Source of the DNA: DASPJL01 sp035628645 | GTDB taxonomy: Bacteria; Bacteroidota; Bacteroidia; Cytophagales; Cyclobacteriaceae | Direction of reading: 5' to 3' | Assembly (NCBI GenBank): GCA_035628645.1 | Contig: DASPJL010000050.1 | Location: forward strand, 1-27,313 | Length of the DNA stretch: 27,313 nucleotides | Shown: piece after piece, positions 16,263 to 25,038 of the stretch | Numbering within the stretch: the first letter of the stretch is position 1 | Layout: every line of letters begins with the position of its first letter | Notes under the pieces: model-generated | The model's input: the letters and a program-made list of their open reading frames with translations, nothing else | Database searches by the model: none | What the model was told of the DNA's origin: nothing | Program-made: the position numbers and the translations under genes

Positions 16263-18085
16263 GTTCTCATTTTTCTTTTTAACATTGCTTTTCTTATGTC
16301 TTCAAGGTCTCCCTTAGGTATTGACGTTATAAGCTTTCTCGTATAATCCTCCTTGGGTTTATAATAGATTTGTTCAGGATATCCCATCTCAACAATCTTT
16401 CCTTTATTCATCACAATTATCCTGTCGGAAATAAATTTTACCACGGAAAGATCATGTGAAATAAAAATATAAGTGAAATTGAATTTTTCTTTGAGGCTGT
16501 TCAACAGGTTCAAAACCTGGGCTTGAACAGACACATCTAAAGCGGAAACGGATTCATCACAGATTATAAACCGTGGATTGAGCGCTAAAGTTCTTGCAAT
16601 ACAAATTCTTTGTCGCTGTCCTCCCGAAAATTCGTGGGGATATCTGTTAAAAATATCAGGTCTTAGATTGACAGTTTCTAAAAGCTCAAGTGCTCTTTCT
16701 TTTCTTGCTTTATTATTTGGAAGAACATTATGAATACTCATCGGTTCCATTATCGCCTCCCCAATGGTAATCCGTGGATTGAGGGAGGAATAGGGATCCT
16801 GAAAAATAATCTGAATTTCTTTCCTGAGTTTTCTGAGTTCTTCTTTGCTTAGCTTTAAAATGTTCCTGCCTTCAAAAAGGACATCGCCGGAAGTCGGTTC
16901 TATTAATCTTAGTATACTTCTTCCCAATGTTGTTTTACCGCACCCTGATTCTCCTACAAGTCCAAGCGTTTCACCCGGATAAACTTCAAAAGAAACATCA
17001 TCTACTGCCCGAAAGTATTGTTTTGCCCTACTGAACATACTGTTTTGGACAGGAAAATGTGTGCTGAGGTTTTGTACCTGGAGAATAGGCTTTTTGCGGA
17101 GCAGCATCGCCTGATGCTGCTTGATTTCCTGCTCACTCTGAACGTTTAGAAGGATAGCTTCACCAACAGAAGTATATTTATTCTCTTTTTTTTCTGTCAT
17201 ATTTCCCATATCGTCCATACTCATAAAGTCCGATACTACGGGTAAAACTTTCAGTTTGATATCAAGCCTTGGCCTGCAAGCCAGAAGGCCTTTAGTATAA
17301 GGGTGTTTAGGATTCGCAAAAATATCCCACACGGTTCCTTGCTCCACTATTTTGCCATGGTACATTACAATTACCTTATCTGCAATTTCAGCCACCACTC
17401 CGAGATCATGGGTAATGAAAATAATGGACATATTGTTAATATCCCTCAGCCTTTTCATCAAATCCAAAATATTGGCTTGAACGGTTACATCCAGAGCGGT
17501 AGTTGGCTCATCGGCTATCAGCACTTCAGGATTACAACTAATAGCCATTGCAATCATTACCCTTTGTTTTTGCCCTCCGGAAATTTCGTGGGGGTACGAT
17601 TTAAATATTTCTTCTGCCCTTTCCAATTGTACCTCGTTGAAAAGCTTTATTGTTCGTGCCTTTGCCTCCTTTTTACTGACTTTCTGATGAAGAAGAATGG
17701 CTTCCATCACCTGATCTCCGCAAGTATATACGGGGTTAAGTGAAGTCATTGGTTCCTGAAAGATCATGGAAATTTCATTTCCACGGATCATTCTCATCTC
17801 GGTATGAGAAAGCTTGGTAAGGTCTACCTTATTTAAGGTGGGTGAGTTAAATAAAACCTCCCCTCCTTCATATTTCCCGGGAGGAGTCTTAATTAACTTC
17901 ATTATAGAAAGGGCGGCAACAGACTTTCCTGATCCTGATTCTCCAACAATTCCAATTGTCTCTCCTTTTTTTAGTTTAAAACTAACATCATCTACTGCCT
18001 GTACAACGCCTGTATCTGTGGAAAAATATGTTTTTAGATTGTTTACCTCCAGCAAATATTTATCTTTTTCTATCTCTTCAGGCAT
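16250..18085 (-). CDS. Peptide ABC transporter ATPase with two fused nucleotide-binding domains (DppD-DppF/GsiA type)
   Basis: This 611-residue cytoplasmic protein carries two complete ABC ATPase domains. Domain 1: Walker A GESGSGKS (48-55), signature ISGGQKQR (168-175), Walker B VLIADEP (188-194). Domain 2: Walker A GESGCGKT (378-385), signature FSGGQRQR (486-493), Walker B FIICDES (506-512). The oligopeptide/dipeptide family C-terminal region follows domain 1 (HPYTKGLLACRP, 261-272). Such a fused protein energises uptake of di- or oligopeptides or related compounds through two permeases and a binding protein, none of which lies in this window. Substrate is therefore unknown. The linker of about 60 residues between the domains (275-335) is charged and not conserved in pattern. 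The gene is preceded by its own candidate -7 box. Confidence 0.93.
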   Translation of the reverse strand: MPEEIEKDKYLLEVNNLKTYFSTDTGVVQAVDDVSFKLKKGETIGIVGESGSGKSVAALSIMKLIKTPPGKYEGGEVLFNSPTLNKVDLTKLSHTEMRMIRGNEISMIFQEPMTSLNPVYTCGDQVMEAILLHQKVSKKEAKARTIKLFNEVQLERAEEIFKSYPHEISGGQKQRVMIAMAISCNPEVLIADEPTTALDVTVQANILDLMKRLRDINNMSIIFITHDLGVVAEIADKVIVMYHGKIVEQGTVWDIFANPKHPYTKGLLACRPRLDIKLKVLPVVSDFMSMDDMGNMTEKKENKYTSVGEAILLNVQSEQEIKQHQAMLLRKKPILQVQNLSTHFPVQNSMFSRAKQYFRAVDDVSFEVYPGETLGLVGESGCGKTTLGRSILRLIEPTSGDVLFEGRNILKLSKEELRKLRKEIQIIFQDPYSSLNPRITIGEAIMEPMSIHNVLPNNKARKERALELLETVNLRPDIFNRYPHEFSGGQRQRICIARTLALNPRFIICDESVSALDVSVQAQVLNLLNSLKEKFNFTYIFISHDLSVVKFISDRIIVMNKGKIVEMGYPEQIYYKPKEDYTRKLITSIPKGDLEDIRKAMLKRKMRTNYF

Positions 18086-18142
18086 TTAAATAATGTTTAC
18101 GGAAAGTTTGCTTTGCCTATTTTACTAAACCTTTTTATAATT

Positions 18143-18150
18143 CAAAAATA
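18143..18150 (-). promoter_or_regulatory. Candidate -7 box (TATTTTTG) for the ABC transporter gene
   Basis: The minus strand reads TATTTTTG, matching TAnnTTTG, 57 nt before the start codon of the ABC ATPase gene. No TTG -33 element is evident at the expected spacing and the region is AT-rich, so chance is possible. Confidence 0.28.
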
Positions 18151-18221
18151 AGCATTCAAGATATATAGAAAAATTAAGAATTGCAGGAAGTTAAAAAGTA
18201 TAGGATATTAAAAAAGTGGGT

Positions 18222-18518
18222 TTACGAATTTCTTTTTTGCCAAATTCCCGGATCTCTGCTTGTTCTAATTACACCAAGAATAATAATACGGTCCTGGTCA
18301 ATAAAATAAAAAATCCTAAATGGGAATCGATTTAATAATGCTGCTCTTTGTTCTTTATTGTACTTGATAGTGTAAAGGGTGCTCCTTTATTTTTCTAAAG
18401 TGTTATTCAAACTCACAAAAAAATCATCACCAAGTCCCTTTCTCTGCCTTTCATACCAATGATAACTTTCTTGAATATCTGATTTAGCATCTTCCGTAAG
18501 AAATAAAGTATAGGTCAT
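18222..18518 (-). pseudogene. RelE/ParE-family toxin, broken by two small indels
   Basis: The toxin starts at ATG 18518, overlapping the antitoxin stop as ATGA. It reads MTYTLFLTEDAKSDIQESYH and onward to LEK, then meets TAA at 18387-18389, giving only 43 residues. Adding one A to the A5 run (18390-18394) restores IKEHPLHYQVQ; restoring a TA near 18354-18358 then gives Y-KEQRAALLNRFPFRIFYF. The rest, ending RTSRDPGIWQKRNS, is in frame to the stop at 18222. The rebuilt 99-residue protein shows the RelE/ParE layout: A..DI...Y.WYE, then P..Y, RRALL-like RAALL, FPF.I.Y and a terminal RDP. The two losses (-1 and -2) restore the overall frame but leave the stop between. As written the toxin should be inactive. 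Sequencing error in short repeats is the alternative. Confidence 0.8.
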
Positions 18519-18742
18519 TTACTCTTTTGAATATCGTCTTTTACTTCATTCCATGTGTATAATTTGCTTTCTCCACTGTGAAATTTTATCATTCTTCTAT
18601 CAAGCTCTTGCTTTAGATCTTCATTTAATTGACTACTACCTTCCAGTATCGCTTCAACCTGGCTCAATAGCTCATCATCCTCAATAAGAATAAGTTTTTC
18701 TATAAGTTTATATTTAACTTCAGGTCGCATATCTTCTATCAC
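18515..18742 (-). CDS. Addiction-module antitoxin of a RelE/ParE-type TA pair
   Basis: This 75-residue acidic helical protein has KYKLIEKLILIEDDELLSQV near its start and ELDRRMIKFHSGES followed by TWNEVKDDI at the end. The ELDRR...G....W.EV layout is that of the addiction module (Unstab_antitox) family paired with RelE/ParE toxins. It is intact and overlaps the toxin start by 4 bp (ATGA), the standard antitoxin-first order. In working pairs the antitoxin binds and blocks the toxin, and usually represses the operon. Here the toxin is broken, so the antitoxin may be a leftover or may guard against a related toxin elsewhere. It begins 36 bp after the exonuclease gene; no separate promoter is obvious. 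Confidence 0.75.
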   Translation of the reverse strand: MIEDMRPEVKYKLIEKLILIEDDELLSQVEAILEGSSQLNEDLKQELDRRMIKFHSGESKLYTWNEVKDDIQKSK

Positions 18743-18778
18743 ATTTATTTTACTAATAAAGTTAACGTTTATTTAACC

Positions 18779-19507
18779 TCAAACATAAAAAATATTCTCC
18801 TCCTTAATAGAAGGTAAAAGTTTAAGTTTGCAGTACAATTGGGCGGTTACGGCTACATCTTCTTTACAATATTTTGCTATTCGTTCCAAATTCCTCTCTT
18901 TATAATAGACATGATTGACCATACTTCCATCAATTCCATCCTTGCTTGATTTAATTCCGAACAGGGCAGCGAGCAGTTCCAGGGAGGTATAGCTTTTTCT
19001 ATCACCAAATTTCCACATATCCATCGTATCATAGTGATGAACTTCCCAAGGCTTCTTCTCGCAAATATCAAGTACCTCGGGCAGTTTTATTCCATTTACC
19101 AGAAGCCGCCTGCACATATAGGGGTAATCAAATTCTTTCCCGTTGTGAGCACACAGAAAAAGTGATTTTTGATCAAATTTTTCATTCAGTATGGCGCAGA
19201 AATTTCTTAAAAGCTCCACTTCATCATGGGAGGTTATGTCTTTAATTCTTAAACATATTTCCCCATCATTATTCAGAGTAAAAGCCCCAATTGCAATCGT
19301 GATAATCTTTCCAAACTCTGCATATATGGCAGCCTTATTGTAAAACAAATCTTCAGGTTGATCTTCCCCATTGCTTAAATAAGTGGATTTTTTAAGCCAC
19401 AAAGGTTTTAATCTTTCAGGCAACATGGCGAAATCTTCGCAACACGAGACGGTCTCGATATCTAAAACCAAAATGTTTTTTAAATGTTTGAATGCTTCTG
19501 CAGACAT
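18779..19507 (-). CDS. Predicted 3'-5' exonuclease related to the PolB proofreading domain
   Basis: This 242-residue protein is a stand-alone DEDD exonuclease. Exo I is LVLDIETV (Asp16, Glu18), Exo II is CAHNGKEFDYPYM (Asp127) and Exo III is YCKEDVAVT (Tyr213, Asp217, i.e. the DEDDy type). The residues match the family of predicted 3'-5' exonucleases resembling the exonuclease domain of DNA polymerase B, with no polymerase part attached. Its substrate (DNA or RNA) has not been deduced from the sequence. The RluA-type gene ends 68 bp upstream on the same strand and the antitoxin follows 36 bp downstream. Confidence 0.85.
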   Translation of the reverse strand: MSAEAFKHLKNILVLDIETVSCCEDFAMLPERLKPLWLKKSTYLSNGEDQPEDLFYNKAAIYAEFGKIITIAIGAFTLNNDGEICLRIKDITSHDEVELLRNFCAILNEKFDQKSLFLCAHNGKEFDYPYMCRRLLVNGIKLPEVLDICEKKPWEVHHYDTMDMWKFGDRKSYTSLELLAALFGIKSSKDGIDGSMVNHVYYKERNLERIAKYCKEDVAVTAQLYCKLKLLPSIKEENIFYV

Positions 19508-19575
19508 AATACTCTCATTGATAGAAAAAGGTAATATAAAAACAATTTGTGATAAAGATTTTATATTACAAAAAA

Positions 19576-20310
19576 TCAGTAAAGAAATCCCAGATTTTTA
19601 TCCTTTACATCCCCTTCATCCAAAGTTAAAAACTGCTCCCAGAATGCATTTGGAGGAACGCTTGCAACCACAATAACAGGCTCGTTCTTCACAGGGTGTA
19701 TAAAATAAATTTTCCTTGCATGAAGATTTATGCTCGCATCCGGATTTGGTTTGCTAAACTTATATTTTATGTCTCCCCTTATCGGACAACCGATAGCTGA
19801 AAGTTGCGCCCTAATCTGATGAGGCCGCCCGGTAAGCGGATTCACTTCTAAAAGGTAGTGGTCGTTAAGATGCCCCAACACTCTATAGGTAAGTTCCGAC
19901 CTCAACGCACCCTGCGTTTCTTTGGCGTAAGCCGTCGTTACATTCTTTTGTTCATCTTTTGAAAGATAATGGACAAGCTTATCCGATTCTTTTGGAGGTC
20001 TCTTTTTTACCACTGCCCAGTAGGTTTTTTGGACCTTTCTATCTTTGAAAAGCTTATTCATTCTTTCCAGCGCTTTGGAGGTTTTTGCCAGAACGACAAG
20101 TCCACTTACAGGCCGGTCAATTCTATGGACCACGCCGCAAAAAACGTTGCCGGGTTTATTGTACTTTTCTTTCAGATACTCTTTTACCATCTCTGAAAGC
20201 GGCTTATCCCCTGTATTATCACCCTGAACCAATACTCCGCTTGCTTTATTCACAATTATTATATGATTGTCTTCATAGAGTACTTCAAATGCGGCCTTGT
20301 GTGATTTCAT
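19576..20310 (-). CDS. RluA-family RNA pseudouridine synthase
   Basis: This 244-residue enzyme converts uridine to pseudouridine in RNA. The catalytic motif is VHRIDRPVSGL, with Asp65, in place of the commoner HRLDxxTSG. LYEDNHIIIVNKASGVLVQ (11-29) and the later NPLTGRPHQIRAQLSAIGCPI are also characteristic. There is no N-terminal S4 domain, so it resembles the short RluA/TruC-like members rather than RluC or RluD. The target (23S rRNA, tRNA or both) cannot be told from the sequence. It is followed 68 bp later by the exonuclease gene. Confidence 0.92.
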   Translation of the reverse strand: MKSHKAAFEVLYEDNHIIIVNKASGVLVQGDNTGDKPLSEMVKEYLKEKYNKPGNVFCGVVHRIDRPVSGLVVLAKTSKALERMNKLFKDRKVQKTYWAVVKKRPPKESDKLVHYLSKDEQKNVTTAYAKETQGALRSELTYRVLGHLNDHYLLEVNPLTGRPHQIRAQLSAIGCPIRGDIKYKFSKPNPDASINLHARKIYFIHPVKNEPVIVVASVPPNAFWEQFLTLDEGDVKDKNLGFLY

Positions 20311-20613
20311 AATGAGGATATAGAGCGGAGTTGCTGCTTATTTGCCTTCAAAAGTAGCTTAAATTTTAGTATGTTTTTAACACAGAATAAATAAGGTATC
20401 AGGTTTGAGGAGTTTGCCGGCGGAACTTTCAGAGTTAATTTCCCGAGAATCTATATTTAGATAAAAATACAATCAACTCACTTCCAAGTTTATACTGCCA
20501 CCTTCCTTAAAATTATTTAAAAGTATTTATGGAAAATGGCATAAATCCTTATGGTCATTCGGATATTATTACTATAAATTTTAAACTTGAAAAATATTTT
20601 TTACTCTTATCAT
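20311..20613. other. 303-bp divergent intergenic region
   Basis: This AT-rich gap separates the leftward pseudouridine synthase from the rightward FAD oxidoreductase. Apart from the TACTTTTG box I see no RNA gene, no repeat and no convincing ORF. A 46-codon ORF at about 20529 overlaps the oxidoreductase and looks accidental. It should hold the promoters of both genes. Confidence 0.6.
20349..20356 (-). promoter_or_regulatory. Candidate -7 box (TACTTTTG) for the pseudouridine synthase gene
   Basis: The minus strand reads TACTTTTG, a full TAnnTTTG match 39 nt before the start codon. No TTG is placed 17-23 nt further upstream, so support is limited to one half of the promoter. Confidence 0.3.
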
Positions 20614-21684
20614 ATGCTGGATTATATTATTGTCGGACAGGGAATTTCTGGAACTTTGCTGGGGTATAATCTTTTGAAAGCAGGCAAAAAGATCTTAATT
20701 ATAGACAATGACGAAAAAAATAGCTCCTCAAGAGTGGCGGCAGGAATATTTAATCCGGTAACAGGAAAAAGGAAAGTAAAAACCTGGCAGGCCGATCAAT
20801 TGTTTGACTACCTCAATAACTTCTATCCTAAGTTTGAACAAGAATTAGGATGTAAATTTTTCTATAACAAACCAATCTACATGCTCTTCGATTCAATTGA
20901 AGAACAAAATCTCTGGGCAGGAAAAATAGCAGATCCTATTTATAAAGATTATCTCGATGTAAACACCAATCCAGGTTTATATAACTCATCTATTCATGAT
21001 GAATTTGGAGGAATTTTGGCAAAAAACTCAGGGTATGTTAATGTACAGGACATGATCTTTTCTTTTAAAAAATATGCCACTGAACACAATTCCTTTCTTC
21101 AATCTGATTTTGATTACGATGAACTAAAGATCAATGAAGGGGAAATTTTCTATAAAGATTTAACTGCCAAGAATATCATTTTTTGTGAAGGGGCTTCCCT
21201 CGTTTCCAATCCCTTGTTTTCATGGCTTCCTTTCAATTTGGTAAAAGGCGAACTTCTACTTTTAGAGTTGGAGTATATTCCTGATGTTATTTTTAACAAA
21301 AATATTTTTATACTTCCTTTAGATGATAAGCACTGCATCGCGGGCGCTACGTATAATTGGGATGACAGGACAACAGACACAACCGTGGAAGCAAAAGAAA
21401 CTCTAAAGGAAAAAATTGATCAACTCTTGAAAATTTCCTATAAGATTACAGACCAAAAAGCAGGTATTAGACCTGCAACTAAAGACAGACGGCCCTTTTT
21501 AGGAACTCATCCCGAACACAAAAACGTTTTCGTATTCGGTGGATTAGGCACCAAAGGAGTTTCCATTGCGCCTCTTTATGCCCATTTGTTTTTTGATTAT
21601 TTGGAAAACGGAAAAGAATTAGAAAAAGACGTAAATATTAGTCGTCATTATTCGTTATATTACCTCAATAATAATACTTTATAA
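20614..21684 (+). CDS. FAD-dependent oxidoreductase (DAO / glycine-D-amino-acid oxidase type)
   Basis: From ATG 20614 this is a 356-residue protein; an in-frame TTG at 20587 would add nine residues with no added motif. The N-terminus MLDYIIVGQGISGTLLG holds the dinucleotide-binding GxGxxG (Gly8, Gly10, Gly13), followed by an acidic strand end (IIDNDE). The segment SSSRVAAGIFNPVTG is typical of the DAO fold. A second FAD contact region, GGLGTKGVSIAPLYA, is near the C-terminus. It would oxidise an amine or amino acid with FAD, but the substrate is unknown. It is 7 bp upstream of the TolB-like surface protein gene, so the two are one operon. There is no signal peptide; cytoplasmic location is expected. 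Confidence 0.85.
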   Translation: MLDYIIVGQGISGTLLGYNLLKAGKKILIIDNDEKNSSSRVAAGIFNPVTGKRKVKTWQADQLFDYLNNFYPKFEQELGCKFFYNKPIYMLFDSIEEQNLWAGKIADPIYKDYLDVNTNPGLYNSSIHDEFGGILAKNSGYVNVQDMIFSFKKYATEHNSFLQSDFDYDELKINEGEIFYKDLTAKNIIFCEGASLVSNPLFSWLPFNLVKGELLLLELEYIPDVIFNKNIFILPLDDKHCIAGATYNWDDRTTDTTVEAKETLKEKIDQLLKISYKITDQKAGIRPATKDRRPFLGTHPEHKNVFVFGGLGTKGVSIAPLYAHLFFDYLENGKELEKDVNISRHYSLYYLNNNTL

Positions 21685-21691
21685 TCTTCCT

Positions 21692-24600
21692 ATGTCTATC
21701 AATACCAGAGCTATAATTTTATTTATCCTAACCATATATATTCCCGGACTTTTAAGCGCACAAAGCCCGGTTACTGAATTTGGGAAAAACAGAATTCAAT
21801 ACAAGCCTTTTGACTGGTCTTATGTCAGCACTCAGAACTACGATATTTATTATTATAAAGATGGATATGAAAATGCCCGGCTTGCTGCCGAAATAGCGGA
21901 AGAAGATTTTGATAAAATCACTGATATTATTGGTTATTCTCCCTATACTAAAACCAAAATTTTTCTTTACAACTCGGTAAGTGATCTACAGCAAAGCAAC
22001 ATAGGAATCAACGATCAGAATTATAAGGGAGGAGGGCAAACCAACTTTTTTAAATCCCAAATTGAAATGGCGTACCCAGGTACCCTTTCCTCCTTTAAGG
22101 ACGAACTCAGTTATAATGTGGCAAGAATGCTCATTACAGATATGATGTTTGGGGGAAACTTAAAAGATATGCTCCAAAACTCCTTCCTGCTTACTCTTCC
22201 AGATTGGTTTATGGAAGGCGCGGCATTGTACGTATCACAGGGATGGGGCCTGGAAATGGATGACCTTATAAGGGATAAGTTGATAAGGGGAAAAATCAAA
22301 AGATTAAATACCTTAAAAGGAGACGAAGCAGGAATAGTCGGCCAGTCTATCTGGAATTACATAGCTGAAAAATATGGCAGGATAAATATTTCCAATGTGC
22401 TTAATTTAACCCGGATTATAAGAAATGAAGAATCGAGCATTTCAAGTACTTTAGGAATATCATTTAACAGGTTTGTCAATGACTGGCGAAATTATTATAT
22501 CACCTTAAATGAACCGGTAATTGGAGCTTATGCAGATCCGTCTGCTGACCTGAAAGTAAGGAAAAAGAATAAGAAAGGTTTTAATTATAACAAGGTAAAA
22601 ATAAATTCTACGGGTGAGTATGTTGCCTATTCGGAAAATTTCAAAGGTAAGTTCAAGGTATATGTCAAACGAATAAACTCAAAGAGACGAAAAGTCGCTT
22701 TAAAAGGCGGACACAAGGTAATAAATCAGGCGGTGGATCAGAATCTTCCATTGTTAAGCTGGAAAGACGATAGATACCTGGGAATAATAAGTGTAAAAAA
22801 AGGAAAAACCTTCTTCTGGCTTTATGATATAAACCGGGGGAAAAAATCAAAACGAGAAATAAAAATCCTTAACCAGATACTGGACTTTGACTTTTCTGAT
22901 GATGGTAATACCATCGTGTTGAGTGCAAGCCAGGGAGGGCAAACAGATTTATTCTTCATGAATGTTTCCAATGGAGCCATTCATCAAATCACCAGAGATG
23001 TTTTTGACGATATAAACCCTGTTTTCATTCCGGGAACAGAGTCAATCGCCTTTGCTTCAAACAGGATTTCGGATACATTAAGCACCAGTAAAGTTAAACC
23101 GCTTAAAACAGATGAGAATTTTAATATTTTCATATATAGTCCCGATACTTCCAAAAGAGTATTAAAAAGAGTATCCAACACAATAAGCAAGGAGATAAAA
23201 CCTATTGGAATAAACACCAATGAAATCCTCTATTTAAGTGATCAAAAAGGCATTTTTAATATTTATAAATACAGGATAGATCAAAATGTCTTTAACCAGA
23301 TTTCCAATAATATGCCCAGCATCAGGAATTATGATGTAAATGTAGAAAAAGGAATACTTGCCTATACCACGTATTTCGAGGGCGCTGAGCATTTGTTTAT
23401 ACTGAAAGACTTTAATTTTGATCAGAATAATTTCACCAGGCCTACCCCCAGACAGGAGATAATGCAAGCAAGGGCACTATCTGAGAAAAGATTGGCCAAA
23501 CAAGAGGCTCAACAGGAAATCATCAAAAAAGATACCTTACCCGCGATTGAGTATATTAAACCTGATTCCTTGGACTTAATTTCCTTAGATTCGCTTGTGT
23601 TTCAAGGAGAAATGATTTCCCCGAACAACAGCGCGGATCCAAAACAGGATTCATTAGATAATACGGTTGCCCAAGCCCAACAACCAGACCCGGAATCGCC
23701 TGTCACAGATGAAATAGATACTGATGATTATCAGTTTGAATCTTCACCTAAAAAACCTGTAAAATCAGATACGGTTCGCCGGTCAATTTTGAGGACGTAT
23801 GCAGCAAAAAAACCAAAAATAGTAAAGATTCAAGGGCCGTTCCCTTACCAGAACAGATTCAGCGCAGATAATGTAGTTTCTACATTTCAAGTGGATCCTT
23901 TAAGAGGGTGGGGAATACAACTGGAAATGGCAATGAATGACATGCTCGAGAATCATTTATTCCATGGAGGCGTGCTTATGTTTCTGGATTTGAGGAGCAG
24001 CAATTTTTTTGCAGAATATAAATTCCTCAAATATCGGGTAGACTTTGATTTAAGAGTAGATCGGAAATCTTATTTCTTTATTAGAGATAGTGAAATCACA
24101 CAACAAAAATACTCCTTGAATAAGATTGAGCTAGGAATGTCTTACCCGTTCAGTCTCACCTCTCGTTTCAGTGTTCATCCGTTTTTTGCACATACCCGCT
24201 ACAATGCAATTGATGCTATTAGTATTCAGGGAGCTTCGGTACCTCCTGGCGAAAAGACCTTCAATTCGACCAATTATGGCGGATTCAGGGCAGAGTTCGT
24301 CTTTGACAACTCTTTGATCGGAGGACTCAATATAATTGAAGGCACCAGAATAAAAGCAGGCTTTGAAAATTATACCGGCATCTATAATGAAAAAGGTGAA
24401 GAGCGTGGATTCAATAATTTTCATATCGACATCAGAAGATATCAAAAGATCCACAAAGAAATTGTGCTGGCCGCAAGGGTATTCTACGGTAATTTCTTTG
24501 GTAAGGAAAAACAAGATTACATTTTAGGCGGGATGATCAATTCTGTTTTTGAAAGAACACCAAAAGATGAGCCCCTTAATTATTATCAAAGAAAGGAAAA

Positions 24601-25027
24601 TTATAGTGCATTATTCTCTGAATTTGTAACACCGCTGAGGGGTTTTAACTTTAACACCATGCATGGCAGCCAGGTATTGTCTGCAAATGTGGAGCTAAGA
24701 TTTCCTGTGGTAACTTACTTCTATAACGGACCGATTTCTTCTAACTTCTTCAGAAACCTGCAATTAGTAGGATTTTTTGATATTGGAAGTGCATGGGACG
24801 GAGAACCGCCTTTCTCCAATGACAATACAATCAATACTGAGACGGTAAAAAACGGTCCGTTTGATATTACGGTCAAAGGATTTTCAAACCCCTGGCTTTC
24901 AGGATATGGAGCCGGCTTAAGAACGATGCTGTTCGGTTATTTTGCGAAATTTGATGTAGGCTGGGGAGTAGAAAACTACGTAGTCAAAAAACCAAAACTA
25001 CATTTGACGGTAGGCCACGATTTTTAA
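21692..25027 (+). CDS. TolB-like propeller protein with outer-membrane beta-barrel C-terminus
   Basis: This 1111-residue protein has a signal peptide (about 1-24, ending LLSAQ). Residues about 30-260 resemble a gluzincin (Peptidase MA) domain. PDWFMEGAALYV (170-181) keeps the Glu-Gly element, but the expected HExxH site reads DELSYNVARML (about 135-145) and has no His, so zinc catalysis is unlikely. A TolB/PD40-type propeller follows (about 290-610; repeats such as FDFSDDGNTIVLSASQGGQT and PVFIPGTESIAFASNR). A charged Ser/Asp/Gln-rich linker (about 615-760) leads to a barrel region of alternating polar and aromatic strands. The last residue is Phe (TVGHDF), the usual outer-membrane barrel end. 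It was probably a surface or periplasm-facing protein; its task is unknown. It shares an operon with the FAD oxidoreductase. Confidence 0.8.
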   Translation: MSINTRAIILFILTIYIPGLLSAQSPVTEFGKNRIQYKPFDWSYVSTQNYDIYYYKDGYENARLAAEIAEEDFDKITDIIGYSPYTKTKIFLYNSVSDLQQSNIGINDQNYKGGGQTNFFKSQIEMAYPGTLSSFKDELSYNVARMLITDMMFGGNLKDMLQNSFLLTLPDWFMEGAALYVSQGWGLEMDDLIRDKLIRGKIKRLNTLKGDEAGIVGQSIWNYIAEKYGRINISNVLNLTRIIRNEESSISSTLGISFNRFVNDWRNYYITLNEPVIGAYADPSADLKVRKKNKKGFNYNKVKINSTGEYVAYSENFKGKFKVYVKRINSKRRKVALKGGHKVINQAVDQNLPLLSWKDDRYLGIISVKKGKTFFWLYDINRGKKSKREIKILNQILDFDFSDDGNTIVLSASQGGQTDLFFMNVSNGAIHQITRDVFDDINPVFIPGTESIAFASNRISDTLSTSKVKPLKTDENFNIFIYSPDTSKRVLKRVSNTISKEIKPIGINTNEILYLSDQKGIFNIYKYRIDQNVFNQISNNMPSIRNYDVNVEKGILAYTTYFEGAEHLFILKDFNFDQNNFTRPTPRQEIMQARALSEKRLAKQEAQQEIIKKDTLPAIEYIKPDSLDLISLDSLVFQGEMISPNNSADPKQDSLDNTVAQAQQPDPESPVTDEIDTDDYQFESSPKKPVKSDTVRRSILRTYAAKKPKIVKIQGPFPYQNRFSADNVVSTFQVDPLRGWGIQLEMAMNDMLENHLFHGGVLMFLDLRSSNFFAEYKFLKYRVDFDLRVDRKSYFFIRDSEITQQKYSLNKIELGMSYPFSLTSRFSVHPFFAHTRYNAIDAISIQGASVPPGEKTFNSTNYGGFRAEFVFDNSLIGGLNIIEGTRIKAGFENYTGIYNEKGEERGFNNFHIDIRRYQKIHKEIVLAARVFYGNFFGKEKQDYILGGMINSVFERTPKDEPLNYYQRKENYSALFSEFVTPLRGFNFNTMHGSQVLSANVELRFPVVTYFYNGPISSNFFRNLQLVGFFDIGSAWDGEPPFSNDNTINTETVKNGPFDITVKGFSNPWLSGYGAGLRTMLFGYFAKFDVGWGVENYVVKKPKLHLTVGHDF

Positions 25028-25038
25028 TTATTAATGAG

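Noticed and set aside
17303..18089. Open frames opposite the ABC ATPase gene, up to 146 codons
   Set aside because: The ABC gene has both complete ATPase motif sets on the other strand. These frames are reverse-strand by-products.
20529..20670. 46-codon ORF beginning MENGINPYGHSD ahead of the FAD oxidoreductase
   Set aside because: It runs across the oxidoreductase start in another frame and has no recognisable features. It is most likely accidental in AT-rich DNA.
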